A stretch of DNA of 64,000 bases, taken from Atopobiaceae bacterium (GTDB lineage: Bacteria; Actinomycetota; Coriobacteriia; Coriobacteriales; Atopobiaceae). The position numbers were made by a program, and so were the translations under genes. The stretch spans positions 682,001-746,000 of the forward strand of contig JALCUE010000001.1 of assembly GCA_022655215.1 (NCBI GenBank). Reading direction: 5' to 3'. The notes below the pieces were generated by a model that made no database searches, was not told the origin of the DNA, and saw only the letters and a program-made list of their open reading frames with translations. Positions 27,895 through 37,351 of this stretch are shown here, in pieces (the first letter of the stretch is position 1; each line of letters opens with the position of its first letter).

Positions 27895-28689
27895 ATGGGT
27901 GAGGGTTTCGGGAGCAGGGCCGCAAGCGCACGCGAGGTGATCGCGGTCCTTGCGCAGTCCTCGTTGGAAGAGCTTCCCTCGGCCATCAGTAGATATTCTG
28001 ACGACCCGCGCAAGCAGGTCCGTCAGGCGGTGACGAGCGCCACCCATAGACTCGAACGAGAGACCGCCGACCATGAACGGGTCCGCGGCATGTACGAACT
28101 CCAGCGTGAGCTTGGTGGAGAAGGCCTCGTCATCGGCGTGGACGAGGTCGGCAGGGGCGCAGTGGCGGGCCCTCTCACGGTCGCAGCCGTCGCGCTTCCC
28201 ATGTCGCCCATGATATGGGGTGTGAATGACTCGAAGCAGCTCACGCCACACAAACGTGAGATCCTCAGCGAGCAGATCCGACACGTCGCCCTGTGCATCG
28301 GCATCTGCCATGTGGAACCCGCCACCATCGATGCCGTCGGCATGTCGGCCTCGCTGCGGTATGCGATGTCGCATGCCATAGCCGATGCAGGCATCGAGCC
28401 GGATGCGGTACTCATCGACGGCAATCCCGTCCATGCCCATCCCAAGGAGCGGACGCTCGTGAAGGGCGATGCCAGGATAGCGTGCATAGCGGCAGCGTCG
28501 ATCGTCGCCAAGGTCACGCGAGACGCGATGATGGTCGAGTACGACGCCCTGTACCCAGGCTATCATCTCGCGGAATCCAAGGGTTACGCCTCGGCCGATC
28601 ACATCGCCGCGATCAGGGAACACGGCCTCACGGACATCCATCGTGCGTCGTTCTGTGGAAACTTCCTGGACGAGCCGCGGCTCTTCTAG
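27895..28689 (+). CDS. rnhB: Ribonuclease HII
   Basis: 264 residues from ATG 27895 (AGAAGG upstream). It nicks RNA-DNA hybrids and single ribonucleotides in DNA. The active-site DE pair is in VIGVDEVGRGAVAGPLT near residue 80; KGDARIACIAAASIVAKVTRD contains further conserved residues. The ~70-residue N-terminal extension before the catalytic core, mostly helical, resembles that of other Gram-positive RNases HII. Gap 28690-28863 (174 bases) to yraN holds no convincing promoter or terminator. Confidence 0.95.
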   Translation: MGEGFGSRAASAREVIAVLAQSSLEELPSAISRYSDDPRKQVRQAVTSATHRLERETADHERVRGMYELQRELGGEGLVIGVDEVGRGAVAGPLTVAAVALPMSPMIWGVNDSKQLTPHKREILSEQIRHVALCIGICHVEPATIDAVGMSASLRYAMSHAIADAGIEPDAVLIDGNPVHAHPKERTLVKGDARIACIAAASIVAKVTRDAMMVEYDALYPGYHLAESKGYASADHIAAIREHGLTDIHRASFCGNFLDEPRLF

Positions 28690-28863
28690 GCAGGACCGCG
28701 TTGGGGCTCGGGGGCGGCCAGACAATTCCAAACATCTACCATGAGCTTCATACTCCTTGTCAGCTCCTTGTCTGATTCCGTCGACTAATCGTCGGCTGGA
28801 AGCGTCCTCCTTGTGAGATTCGCCTGTCATCCTCATGAGTCCGCAACGAATGAGGAGGCGCCA

Positions 28864-29334
28864 ATGGCAGCGAAGGGTTCATCGAAGACGTCAGCCCGAA
28901 CGACAGGACCGATGGGGTCGAAGTCAAGCGAAGGGGTCGGGGACGACGCTCCGATCACCGAGTGGTCCACAAAGCGACTTGGCGCGGAGGGCGAGAGCCT
29001 CGCTGCCCTATACCTCGAACGCCGCGGGATGACCATCCTTGACCGCAACTGGCGATGTGACTACGGAGAGGTCGATGTCATCGCCGAGTGCGATGGGGAG
29101 ACCGTCCTCGTCGAGGTGAAGACGCGCCTCGATCTGGATGGGGACACATCCGTCATGCCTGAGATCGCCGTGGACAAGAGGAAGCGCGAGAGATACAGAA
29201 GGCTCGCCCTCTACTATCTCGCCTCACACCCAGAAGTGGATGTCATCAGGTTCGACGTGATCGCGATCAGGATCGTCGGAGTCAAGTGCGCCCAGGTCAG
29301 GCATCTCATGGGCGCCTTCGTCTGGGACGAGTAG
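28864..29334 (+). CDS. yraN: YraN (UPF0102) family nuclease-like protein
   Basis: 156 residues from ATG 28864, behind AGGAGG. The first ~40 residues are Ser/Thr/Gly-rich and probably disordered. The core has LGAEGESLAALYLERRGM and the restriction-endonuclease-like set GEVDVIAECDGETVLVEVKTR read as E-D-ExK. Family members are linked by neighbourhood to ComM and DprA and are suspected DNA-processing nucleases. The activity is unproven here. It is followed by comM after three bases, so this is the start of a competence-type DNA-processing operon. Confidence 0.85.
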   Translation: MAAKGSSKTSARTTGPMGSKSSEGVGDDAPITEWSTKRLGAEGESLAALYLERRGMTILDRNWRCDYGEVDVIAECDGETVLVEVKTRLDLDGDTSVMPEIAVDKRKRERYRRLALYYLASHPEVDVIRFDVIAIRIVGVKCAQVRHLMGAFVWDE

Positions 29335-29337
29335 GGT

Positions 29338-30831
29338 ATGTCGACGTTCTCCGTCAGGTCCGCGATCATCAATGGGGCCTCCGCCGTGCCCATCACCGTG
29401 GAGATTGACATCTCCGGCGGTATCCCCGGCATCACCATCGTGGGGATGCCGGACACGGCCGTGCTGGAATCCCGCTCGCGAGTCCGAAGCGCCCTGAGGT
29501 CCGCCGGCTTCGACATACCTCGGGTCCACGCCACGGTGAACCTCGCGCCAAGCGAGCTGAGAAAGGTCGGGACGGGGCTTGACCTGCCGATAGCGGTCGC
29601 GCTTCTTGCATCGACGAGACAGATTGGGACAAACGGGCTCGATGGATGCCTCCTTGTCGGCGAGCTCGGACTCGACGGGAGCGTATGTACGGTCAGGGGG
29701 TCGGTCGCCTATGCGGTTCTCGCACGCTCCGAGGACCTCGATCTCGTCACATCGGCCGATACGGCCGTGCCTGGACTAGCTGGGATCAGGACGAGAGGAC
29801 TCACTTCGATATCCGAGCTCAGGCGCGGGGTCTCCCAAGTCCCCGTCAATGAAGGACGCTCCGATGCAGCCGGACGTCTCGATGGGGCTCGGGTCAGTCT
29901 CGACTTCGTTGACGTAATCGACCAAGAGATGGCAAAGCGGGCGATGGTCGTCGCCGCGACCGGAGGACATGGAGCGTTGCTCATGGGACCCCCTGGGGCG
30001 GGCAAGACGATGATAGCCAGAAGACTACCGTCAATCCTTCCCCCGTTGGACGAGGAAGGCCGCATGGAGGCGATGCTGCTTCATTCCGTTGCAGGAGAGG
30101 ACATAGAACGGATCGCTCTTGGTGAGAGGCCCTTCAGATCCCCTCACCACTCCATATCGCTCGGGGGTCTTCTCGGAGGGGGAAGACCGGTGAGGCCCGG
30201 CGAGCTCTCACTGGCACATAGGGGGGTCCTTTTCTTGGACGAGCTCCCCGAGTTCGCGATGAACGTCCTGCAGTCGTTGAGACAGCCCCTTGAGGACCAC
30301 GAGGTGAAGATCGAGCGAGTCGAGGGCTCATATCGGTTCCCCTGCGACTTCCAGCTCATCGCAGCCGCGAATCCGTGCCCATGTGGTCATCTCGGCGACA
30401 TCGGACATCCCTGCACATGTCCCTCATCCGCCGTCGAAAGGTATCAGGGAAGGATAGGTGGTCCTCTCATGGACAGGATCGACATCCTCGTCGATGTCGC
30501 GCGGCCCTCATCTGACAGGGTGATCCGCGGGCAAACCGGCATGGCAACGGAGGAGATGAGACGACAGGTCGTGGAAGGGAGGGCATTCGCCAGGGAGAGA
30601 TGCCTCGGGAGAAGGAGGATGCACGGGAGCTCTCCCGTGGACGTGAACGCGTTCAGCCCATCTGCCGCGGAGTCGTTCGAATCGTCGGCACGGAACCTCA
30701 TGCTCGGAGGACGGGCTATTGACAGGGTCGCCAGGGTCGCTCGAACAATTGCCGACCTCGCGGGACATGCGGAAGTGATGCCGGAAGACGTCTCGGAGTC
30801 CCTCATCTACAGGACAAGGGGGACGAGATGA
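29338..30831 (+). CDS. comM: ComM/YifB-family AAA+ ATPase (Mg-chelatase-like)
   Basis: 497 residues. An N-terminal Lon-like S5 fold (GIPGITIVGMPDTAV) precedes the AAA+ module: Walker A GPPGAGKTMIARRL near residue 220 and Walker B LFLDELPEF. A cysteine-rich stretch NPCPCGHLGDIGHPCTCP follows, then the C-terminal Mg-chelatase-like lid. ComM of naturally transformable bacteria is a hexameric branch-migration helicase that extends recombination tracts. Here it is coupled by four bases to dprA, so uptake-DNA recombination is the likely role, though no uptake genes are in the window. Confidence 0.93.
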   Translation: MSTFSVRSAIINGASAVPITVEIDISGGIPGITIVGMPDTAVLESRSRVRSALRSAGFDIPRVHATVNLAPSELRKVGTGLDLPIAVALLASTRQIGTNGLDGCLLVGELGLDGSVCTVRGSVAYAVLARSEDLDLVTSADTAVPGLAGIRTRGLTSISELRRGVSQVPVNEGRSDAAGRLDGARVSLDFVDVIDQEMAKRAMVVAATGGHGALLMGPPGAGKTMIARRLPSILPPLDEEGRMEAMLLHSVAGEDIERIALGERPFRSPHHSISLGGLLGGGRPVRPGELSLAHRGVLFLDELPEFAMNVLQSLRQPLEDHEVKIERVEGSYRFPCDFQLIAAANPCPCGHLGDIGHPCTCPSSAVERYQGRIGGPLMDRIDILVDVARPSSDRVIRGQTGMATEEMRRQVVEGRAFARERCLGRRRMHGSSPVDVNAFSPSAAESFESSARNLMLGGRAIDRVARVARTIADLAGHAEVMPEDVSESLIYRTRGTR

Positions 30832-31730
30832 CCCTGACATCCGGAACACGTTGGACCCTGACGAGAGATGACGACGCATTCCCCACGGCGCTTCGAGAGA
30901 CCGAATCGATCCATGTGCTCAGAGGGATCGGGGACATGAGCTGCCTGGCGGAGGCATGCATCTCGGTCATAGGTTCGCGCCGGGCGACCCCCTATGGACT
31001 TGCGGCAGCCGAACTCGCGGGCCGCGTCGCCGCGGAGTGCGGACTCGTCGTGGTGACGGGAGGCGCGAGGGGGTGCGACCACGCCGCCTCGATGGCCGCA
31101 CTCGATGCCGGTGGCAAAGCGATCGTCGTCCCCGGTTCCGGTGCCGACGTCATCTACCCGAGCTCCTCGGCCGACGCGTTCGAAGGCGCGGTGTCCTCGG
31201 GAGGTTGCGTCGTCTCGCTCGAGGACTGGGGTGCCGGTCCGCGTCGTTACATGTTCGTGCGTAGGAACTCGCTCATCGCAGCCCTTTCGCTCTCCCTGAT
31301 CGTCACGGAAGCCGATCTTAAGTCAGGGACGTATTCGACGGCCTCGGCCGCCCTGTCGCTTTCGAGGAACATCTACGCGATCCCGGGCTCAATATTCTCG
31401 CCGACGTCACGTGGGACGAACCGCCTCATCGAATCCGGTGCCGCGATCGTGCCCGACGAGATCGCCCTGGAGCAGCTCATCGCAAGCGACTACGATCGGT
31501 TGCGCCTGGTGGATGAGAGACCGATCACCGAGAGGGGTCGGACCCTCTCGGCACTCGTCGCCTCGCCCTCTCGACCTGACGAGCTCTCCGAGAAGATGGG
31601 ATGCGACGTGCTCACGGCCATAAGGAACATCTCCGACCTTGAGGCGAGAGGACTCGTGGAAAGGCTGACGGACGGTCGTTATTCGCCGACAGAGCGAGCG
31701 CTTTTGGGAGACAATGTCCGAAGGGCATAG
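30828..31730 (+). CDS. dprA: DNA-processing protein DprA
   Basis: 300 residues. The Rossmann-fold core contains VIGSRRATPYGLAAA, VVTGGARGCDHAASMAALDA, VVPGSGADVIYP and RRNSLIAALS. DprA binds incoming single-stranded DNA and loads RecA during transformation. The C-terminus (about 235-295) has a winged-helix-like end, SRPDELSEKMGCDVLTAIRNI. The N-terminal SAM-like domain of longer DprA proteins is shortened. ATG overlaps comM by four bases. Confidence 0.94.
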   Translation: MTLTSGTRWTLTRDDDAFPTALRETESIHVLRGIGDMSCLAEACISVIGSRRATPYGLAAAELAGRVAAECGLVVVTGGARGCDHAASMAALDAGGKAIVVPGSGADVIYPSSSADAFEGAVSSGGCVVSLEDWGAGPRRYMFVRRNSLIAALSLSLIVTEADLKSGTYSTASAALSLSRNIYAIPGSIFSPTSRGTNRLIESGAAIVPDEIALEQLIASDYDRLRLVDERPITERGRTLSALVASPSRPDELSEKMGCDVLTAIRNISDLEARGLVERLTDGRYSPTERALLGDNVRRA

Positions 31731-31760
31731 GCGACGGAGCGGGTCTGACTGGAGGTCCAT

Positions 31761-33101
31761 TTGGCGGACGTGACTATAGTGGGCGGTGGGCTCGCGGGAA
31801 GCGAGTGCGCGCTCCAACTCGCCGACCGAGGCGTGTCCGTGAGGCTTCTCGAGCAGAGGCCGGTCTCGACGACCGGTGCCCACCATACGGACGAGCTCGC
31901 TGAGCTCGTGTGCTCGAACTCGTTCAAGTCGATGCGACCTGACAGCGCCGCCGGCCTGCTCAAGGAGGAGCTTCACCTGCTCGGCTCCCATCTGGTCCGA
32001 ATCGCGGAGGAGACATCAGTCGCGGCGGGTGGGGCCCTTGCCGTGGACAGGGATGAGTTCTCCCGAAGGGTGACGGACGAGGTCACCTCAAACTCGCACA
32101 TTCGCCTCGAGAGGGAGAAGGCGGATGCAATCCCCTCAGGTCGTGTCATCATCGCCGCCGGCCCGCTCTGCTCCGAGGGACTCTTCTCCTCGTTGAGCGA
32201 GATGGTCGGGGAGGCGGGACTCTCCTTCTTCGATGCGGCGGCGCCAATCGTCGACGCCGACACGCTTGATAGGTCGGTCGTCTTCGAGCAATCAAGATAT
32301 GGTGAGGAGGGCGGCGGGGACTACCTCAACTGCCCCATGGACAAAGGGGAGTACGAGGCGTTCCTTCAAGAGCTTCTGGGGGCGGAGAGGGTCATCGACA
32401 GGGACTTCGAGCAGTCGGACCTCTTCTGCGCCTGTCAGCCCGTCGAGGAGGTCGCGCGCACGGGTTCTGACTCCCTGAGGTTCGGCGCCATGAAGCCGGT
32501 CGGGCTCACCGACCCTCGGACCGGACACAGACCCTGGGCCGCGGTCCAGCTCCGTGCCGAGAACTCCGACCTCACCGCCTACAATCTCGTCGGCTTCCAG
32601 ACAAACCTCAAGTGGCCGGAGCAGCGACGTGTCTTCCGCATGATCCCAGGCCTCGCCGATGCCGACTTCTTCCGCTACGGGGTCATGCATAGGAACTCGT
32701 TCGTCGATGCGCCCAGGGTACTCGATCACACGTTCAAGATCCCGGGAACCACGATACGTCTCGCTGGCCAGATCTCGGGGACGGAGGGCTACACGGAGGC
32801 GATAGCCTCAGGACTCCTCGCAGCCCTCAACACCTATGCGGACATCACCGGGCTCCCTGATGTGAGCCTTCCCGCGACGGGCGCCTTCGGGTCGCTCGTG
32901 GCGTACGCCACCAACCCCGACACGAAGCCCTATCAGCCCATGCATGTGAACTTCGGGCTGGTGCCGGTGCTTGACGGACCTCGTCTGAAGAAGCGAGAGC
33001 GCTATGCCGCCTATGCGGACAGGGCCAGGTCGGATCTCGAGGAGTACGTCGCCTCGAGGTCGGATCTCATACCGGACGGCGTGGGCCACGATGGAGAATG
33101 A
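31761..33101 (+). CDS. trmFO: Methylenetetrahydrofolate-tRNA-(uracil54-C5)-methyltransferase TrmFO
   Basis: 446 residues from a TTG start at 31761 with GGAGGT upstream; the next residues give the FAD-binding GGGLAGSECALQLA at the very N-terminus, as expected. TrmFO uses methylenetetrahydrofolate and FADH2 to make m5U54 in the tRNA T-loop. The two functional cysteines are placed in ELVCSNSFKS (about residue 52) and FCACQPVEE (about 224). The C-terminal ATGAFGSLVAYATNPD and FQPMHVNFGL-like end match. Its last 11 bases overlap xerC. Confidence 0.94.
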   Translation: MADVTIVGGGLAGSECALQLADRGVSVRLLEQRPVSTTGAHHTDELAELVCSNSFKSMRPDSAAGLLKEELHLLGSHLVRIAEETSVAAGGALAVDRDEFSRRVTDEVTSNSHIRLEREKADAIPSGRVIIAAGPLCSEGLFSSLSEMVGEAGLSFFDAAAPIVDADTLDRSVVFEQSRYGEEGGGDYLNCPMDKGEYEAFLQELLGAERVIDRDFEQSDLFCACQPVEEVARTGSDSLRFGAMKPVGLTDPRTGHRPWAAVQLRAENSDLTAYNLVGFQTNLKWPEQRRVFRMIPGLADADFFRYGVMHRNSFVDAPRVLDHTFKIPGTTIRLAGQISGTEGYTEAIASGLLAALNTYADITGLPDVSLPATGAFGSLVAYATNPDTKPYQPMHVNFGLVPVLDGPRLKKRERYAAYADRARSDLEEYVASRSDLIPDGVGHDGE

Positions 33102-34038
33102 GGGGAACGATGCCGCGGCGGCACGGTGCCGGGGACAGGTTGAGTTCGAGGGCTATGTGCACGAGTTCATCCATTACTCCGAGGTCGTGAGGAACCTCTC
33201 GGCCAACACGATCAAGGCCTACGCGTCAGATCTCGACTCATACGTCTCATGGACAAAGCGCGAAGGAGTCGATCCGCTGGTCATGACCCACCGTGAGCTC
33301 AGGGGCTATCTTGCCGACCAGACCCGCGCAGGCTACTCCACGCGGACCATCAACAGACGCCTCTCGGCCATAAGGGCGCTATATGCCTGGCTCATGCGCG
33401 AGGGACACACATCTCAGGACGCTGCCGCGGCGGTCTCAAGCCCCAAGCTCTCGAAGAGGCTTCCGAGGACGCTCGCGGACAGGGATGTCTCCCTGCTTCT
33501 GGCGTCATGCGAGCACGGTACAGCGACGGGGATGAGGGACGAAGCCCTCGTCGAGCTCCTCTATGCGACAGGCGCTCGTATCTCCGAGGCATCCGCCTTG
33601 GACGTCGGTGACGTGGACTTCCCCCAGTCGCAGGTGAGACTCTTCGGCAAGGGCTCCAAGGAGCGAATCGTCCCCTTGTACGAAGAGGCGATCTCCTCGC
33701 TTCGTGAGTACCTCGTGCATGGTCGTCCCGAGCTCGCAGCGAAGGCGAAGGGGGAGAGGACCTCCGCCCTCTTCGTCTCCACCCGAGGGGCAAGGATGTC
33801 TGCTGATGCACTTCGCACCCGCTTCGAGAGAATGGTCGGTGCAGCGGGGCTTGACCCCACGCTTACCCCGCATGCCATGAGGCATACGTTCGCCACCGAG
33901 CTGCTCGCAGGTGGGGCGGACCTCAGGAGCGTCCAGGAGCTTCTGGGCCATGAGAGCCTCTCGACCACGCAGATCTACACCCATCTGTCCGTGGAGAGGT
34001 TGAAGACCGCGACCAAGCAGGCACATCCTCGAGGTTGA
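33091..34038 (+). CDS. xerC: Tyrosine recombinase XerC/XerD
   Basis: 315 residues from ATG 33091. The SAM-like N-terminal domain (about 15-110) has NLSANTIKAYASDLDSYVSW. The catalytic set is complete: Arg in ATGARISEA, Lys in GKGSKERIVPL, HAMRHTFATELL, LGHESLSTTQ and the nucleophile Tyr in IYTHLSVERLK. It resolves chromosome dimers at dif sites during division. The trmFO-xerC pair is common in Gram-positive genomes and supports the Xer rather than phage-integrase reading. No dif-like site was recognised in the window. Confidence 0.93.
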   Translation: MENEGNDAAAARCRGQVEFEGYVHEFIHYSEVVRNLSANTIKAYASDLDSYVSWTKREGVDPLVMTHRELRGYLADQTRAGYSTRTINRRLSAIRALYAWLMREGHTSQDAAAAVSSPKLSKRLPRTLADRDVSLLLASCEHGTATGMRDEALVELLYATGARISEASALDVGDVDFPQSQVRLFGKGSKERIVPLYEEAISSLREYLVHGRPELAAKAKGERTSALFVSTRGARMSADALRTRFERMVGAAGLDPTLTPHAMRHTFATELLAGGADLRSVQELLGHESLSTTQIYTHLSVERLKTATKQAHPRG

Positions 34039-34060
34039 CACTTGTCTTGCATGCTATACT
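34035..34060 (+). promoter_or_regulatory. Extended -10 promoter of rpsB-tsf
   Basis: TATACT (34055-34060) is preceded by TGC (extended -10). A perfect TTGACA lies at 34035-34040, overlapping the xerC stop, but is only 14 bases away, so the extended -10 probably carries recognition. Confidence 0.65.
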
Positions 34061-34112
34061 CAGTGGTCGCTGTGCAAAAGCGCAGCATAAATCACACGCG
34101 TGACTACTCGTC

Positions 34113-34151
34113 TGCCGTGGTGCCCAAGCTAAAGCCATGGCTTGGGTGGCA
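34113..34151 (+). other. Hairpin in the rpsB 5' leader, candidate regulatory RNA
   Basis: CCCAAGC (34123-34129) pairs with GCTTGGG (34140-34146) across a 10-base loop. TGCC (34113-34116) can pair with GGCA (34148-34151) after an internal loop. The leader is ~130 bases long, long enough for autoregulation by S2 protein. Confidence 0.45.
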
Positions 34152-34195
34152 AGACGGGACCGACATCACGCGGAGGCCAACCATCGGAGGTACAA

Positions 34196-34990
34196 ATGGC
34201 TGTCAAGATCAACATCAAGACCCTGCTCGAGGCGGGCTGCCACTACGGGCACCAGACCCGTCGTTGGAACCCCAAGATGAAGCCCTACATCTTCGGCGAG
34301 CGCAACGACATCTACATCCTCGATCTCAAGCAGACGATCATGGACGCCGACAAGGCGTACACGTTCCTCAAGGAGACCTCCGCCAAGGGCGGCAAGATCC
34401 TGTTCGTCGGTACCAAGAAGCAGGCTCAGGAGCCCGTCCAGACCCAGGCCGAGCGTTGTGAGATGCCCTACGTCAACCAGCGTTGGCTCGGCGGCGTCCT
34501 CACCAACTTCGTGACCATGCGTTCCCGTATCGACCGCATGGAGGAGCTCGAGACCATGGTCGAGGACGGCCGCATGGAGACCCTGCCCAAGAAGGAGCAG
34601 GCCGTTCTCGGCAAGGAGCTCGACAAGCTTCAGAAGAACCTCGGTGGCGTCCGCGACATGAAGGCCCTGCCCCAGGCGCTCTTCGTCGTCGATACCAAGC
34701 GCGAGGAGATCGCCGTCCGCGAGGCCAACAGGCTTCACATCCCCGTGGTCGCCCTTCTCGACACCAACTCCGACCCTGACGTGATCGACTATGGCATCCC
34801 TGCGAACGACGATGCCATCCGCTCCGTCTCCCTGATGTGCGAGCTCGTCGGGGACGCGATCCTGGCTGGCAACGGCAAGGAGCAGATCACCGCCGAGGAG
34901 ATGGCCGCAGCTGCTCCCGCAACCGAGGAGAAGGCTCCCGCCGCCGAGGCTGCTCCCGTCGCCGAGGCCCCTGCGCCTGCCGCTGAGTAG
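34196..34990 (+). CDS. rpsB: Small ribosomal subunit protein uS2
   Basis: 264 residues from ATG 34196 behind [42 protein letters not shown] and [20 protein letters not shown] are S2 signatures. S2 joins the 30S subunit late. The last ~30 residues are an Ala/Pro/Glu-rich tail (repeats of AEAAP) not part of the core. Followed after 25 bases by tsf, the universal partner. Confidence 0.97.
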   Translation: MAVKINIKTLLEAGCHYGHQTRRWNPKMKPYIFGERNDIYILDLKQTIMDADKAYTFLKETSAKGGKILFVGTKKQAQEPVQTQAERCEMPYVNQRWLGGVLTNFVTMRSRIDRMEELETMVEDGRMETLPKKEQAVLGKELDKLQKNLGGVRDMKALPQALFVVDTKREEIAVREANRLHIPVVALLDTNSDPDVIDYGIPANDDAIRSVSLMCELVGDAILAGNGKEQITAEEMAAAAPATEEKAPAAEAAPVAEAPAPAAE

Positions 34991-35015
34991 TCCAACCCAC
35001 GAGAAGAGGTAGAAA

Positions 35016-35888
35016 ATGGCTCAGATCACCGCTGCGCTCGTAAAGCAGCTCCGCGAGATGACCGACTCGCCCATGATGGAGTGCAAGAAGGCCCTCGTCG
35101 AGGCCGAAGGCGACATCGAGAAGGCCGTCGACGTCCTCAGGACCATGGGTATGGCCAAGGCCGTCAAGAAGGCCGGTCGCGAGACCAACGAGGGCACGAT
35201 CGGCGTCTTCGTCTCCGAGGACGGCCATGACGGCGCTCTCGTCGAGGTCACCTGCGAGACCGACTTCGTGGGCACCAACCCCAAGTTCACCGGCTTCGCC
35301 AAGAAGCTCGCTGAGGTCGTCGCCGCTTCCGATCCTGCGGATGTCGATGCCCTCAAGGCCTGCCAGTTCGACGAGAAGGACACGGTTGACTCCGCTCTCA
35401 CCGAGATGATCCACGTCATGGGCGAGAACATGAAGATCGCCCGCTTCTCACGTCGTCACGTCGATGCCGGCGCGCTTTCCAGCTACACGCACCTCGGCGG
35501 CAAGCTCGGCGTCATCGTCGAGTTCGAGTTCACCAAGCCCGAGACCGCATCGAACGCCGACTTCAAGACGTTCGCTCATGACGTCGCCATGCAGGTTGCG
35601 GCCGCGAGTCCCATCTGCGCTCGTCGCGAGGACGTCCCTGCCGAGACCATCGAGCACGAGAAGTCCATCTACAAGGCCCAGGCAGCCGATTCCGGCAAGC
35701 CCGAGGCCATCCAGGAGAAGATGGCCGTCGGCCGTCTCGAGAAGTTCTACAAGGAGACCGTCCTCACCGAGCAGGTCTTCATCAAGGACAACGAGACCAC
35801 CATCTCCGAGCTCGCCAAGAAGACCGGCAGCGGCTGCGGTGATGAGATCTCCATCGTCGCCTTCGATCGCTTCACCTTCGGCGAGTAA
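35016..35888 (+). CDS. tsf: Elongation factor Ts
   Basis: 290 residues. The N-terminal UBA-like domain and nucleotide-exchange motif MTDSPMMECKKALVEAEGD are clear; TDFV near residue 85 contacts EF-Tu. The core has the AVGRLEKFYKETVLTEQ region and the C-terminal module. It regenerates EF-Tu-GTP by exchanging GDP. AAGAGGT ribosome site. The gene ends before a long hairpin. Confidence 0.97.
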   Translation: MAQITAALVKQLREMTDSPMMECKKALVEAEGDIEKAVDVLRTMGMAKAVKKAGRETNEGTIGVFVSEDGHDGALVEVTCETDFVGTNPKFTGFAKKLAEVVAASDPADVDALKACQFDEKDTVDSALTEMIHVMGENMKIARFSRRHVDAGALSSYTHLGGKLGVIVEFEFTKPETASNADFKTFAHDVAMQVAAASPICARREDVPAETIEHEKSIYKAQAADSGKPEAIQEKMAVGRLEKFYKETVLTEQVFIKDNETTISELAKKTGSGCGDEISIVAFDRFTFGE

Positions 35889-35909
35889 CGAACGACACTG
35901 GCATTTTCG

Positions 35910-35942
35910 TGGAGCCGGCTCGCTTCCAGCGGGTCGGCTCCA
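35910..35942 (+). terminator. Long hairpin after tsf
   Basis: Bases 35910-35923 pair with 35929-35942 (14 pairs including two G-U, 5-base loop; core TGGAGCCG/CGGCTCCA). There is no U-tract behind it (CTCATG). Confidence 0.55.
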
Positions 35943-35997
35943 CTCATGTGCAGAGGCCCTGCTGAGTTACCGTCCGGGCGGCATGGACTTCTTGCTC

Positions 35998-36006
35998 TGA
36001 TAGAAT
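35998..36006 (+). promoter_or_regulatory. Extended -10 promoter of the pyrH operon
   Basis: TGA-TAGAAT at 35998-36006 matches an extended -10 box. No good -35 is present. A leader of ~65 bases would precede the pyrH TTG start. Confidence 0.5.
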
Positions 36007-36077
36007 CACTAAGGAACTCACGCGGTCCAGGCATGCCATCTGACATGGCTTGGACCTCGACACGAAGGGGCCCGGTC

Positions 36078-36806
36078 TTGTCTGACTACAAGTACAAGCG
36101 CGTCCTGCTCAAGCTATCCGGTGAGGCCCTCATGGGAGAGGGGACATCCGGCATAGACCCAGATGTCCTCGACACCCTCGCCGAGGAAGTCCTGAGCATC
36201 CATGAGGATGGCATCCAGGTCGGCATCGTCGTCGGTGGAGGAAACATCTTCCGCGGCATGGCCGGAGCGGCCGCCGGCATGGACAGGGCCCAGGCGGACT
36301 ACATGGGCATGCTCGCCACGGTCATGAATGCTCTCGCGATCCAGGACAGCTTCGAGCACCACGGGATGATGAGTCGCGTCATGAGCGCCATCGAGATGCA
36401 TGAGGTCGCTGAGACCTACATCCGACGCAGGGCCATCCGCCACCTCGAGAAGGGGCGCGTCGTCATCTTCGCAGCCGGAACGGGTAACCCCTACTTCACG
36501 ACCGATACCGCGGCGGCGCTCCGTGCCTGCGAGATCGATGCGGATTGCCTCATGAAGGCCACGAAGGTCGACGGGATCTATGACATGGACCCCGTGACCC
36601 ATCCCGAGGCGAAGAGGTTCGACACCATCACGTACAGAGAGGTCCTCGCGCGTGACCTCAAGGTCATGGATGCGACCGCGACCGCGCTCTGCAACGACAA
36701 CGATATGCCGATCATCGTATTCGACATCACTGAGGCCGACGTGTTCAAGAGGGCTCTCATGGGCCAGCCCGTCGGGACCACCGTCATAGGAGAGGGGAAC
36801 GAGTGA
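36078..36806 (+). CDS. pyrH: Uridylate kinase (UMP kinase)
   Basis: 242 residues from a TTG start at 36078, giving [20 protein letters not shown], the usual N-terminus and length; GAAGGGG precedes it. ATG codons further upstream lack ribosome sites. Hexameric bacterial UMP kinase of the amino-acid-kinase fold, making [26 protein letters not shown] and the [15 protein letters not shown] segment are visible. First gene of a seven-gene operon running to ispG; overlaps frr by one base. Confidence 0.96.
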   Translation: MSDYKYKRVLLKLSGEALMGEGTSGIDPDVLDTLAEEVLSIHEDGIQVGIVVGGGNIFRGMAGAAAGMDRAQADYMGMLATVMNALAIQDSFEHHGMMSRVMSAIEMHEVAETYIRRRAIRHLEKGRVVIFAAGTGNPYFTTDTAAALRACEIDADCLMKATKVDGIYDMDPVTHPEAKRFDTITYREVLARDLKVMDATATALCNDNDMPIIVFDITEADVFKRALMGQPVGTTVIGEGNE

Positions 36807-37351
36807 TGAGCGAGATATCCGCCTTCACGAACGACCGCATGGAGAAGTGCATCACATCCTTGAAGGGCAACTTCGCCAAGGTCCGTACCGGTCGTGCCAA
36901 CCCGCACGTCCTTGACTCGATCATGGTCGACTACTATGGCCAGGCCACTCCCGTTACCCAGCTCGCTGGCGTCAAGGTGCCCGAGGCGACCATGCTCGTC
37001 ATCGAACCGTGGGACAAGAGCTCCCTCAACGCCATCGAGAAGGCCATCGCGTCGAGCGACCTCGGCATCACGCCTGGCAACGACGGCTCCGTCATCAGGC
37101 TTCCGTTCCCCAGTCCCACCGAGGAGCGCCGTCGCGAGCTGGCCAAGGAATGCAGGGCATACGGCGAGGACGCACGCGTCTCCGTGAGGAACGTCCGACG
37201 CGAGGCCAACACCAAGCTCGAGCATGATGAGGAGCTCACGGATGACGAGGTCACCCGCGGCAAGAACGAGGTCCAAAAGGTCACCGACGCCTTCATCACC
37301 AAGATCGATGAGCTCGTCAAGGCCAAAGAGGCCGAGGTAATGGAGATCTAG
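36806..37351 (+). CDS. frr: Ribosome recycling factor
   Basis: 181 residues from ATG 36806; an in-frame GTG three bases earlier overlaps the pyrH stop and is less likely. FAKVRTGRANPHVLDSIMVD and the C-terminal coiled arm (KECRAYGEDARVSVRNVRRE) are typical of RRF, a tRNA-mimicking two-domain factor that splits post-termination ribosomes with EF-G. Contiguous with uppS, whose start directly follows the stop. Confidence 0.96.
   Translation: MSEISAFTNDRMEKCITSLKGNFAKVRTGRANPHVLDSIMVDYYGQATPVTQLAGVKVPEATMLVIEPWDKSSLNAIEKAIASSDLGITPGNDGSVIRLPFPSPTEERRRELAKECRAYGEDARVSVRNVRREANTKLEHDEELTDDEVTRGKNEVQKVTDAFITKIDELVKAKEAEVMEI

Noticed and set aside
33091-34038. Phage integrase marking a mobile element
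   Set aside because: It is embedded in the trmFO-xerC-rpsB housekeeping order with no attachment repeats or phage genes nearby.
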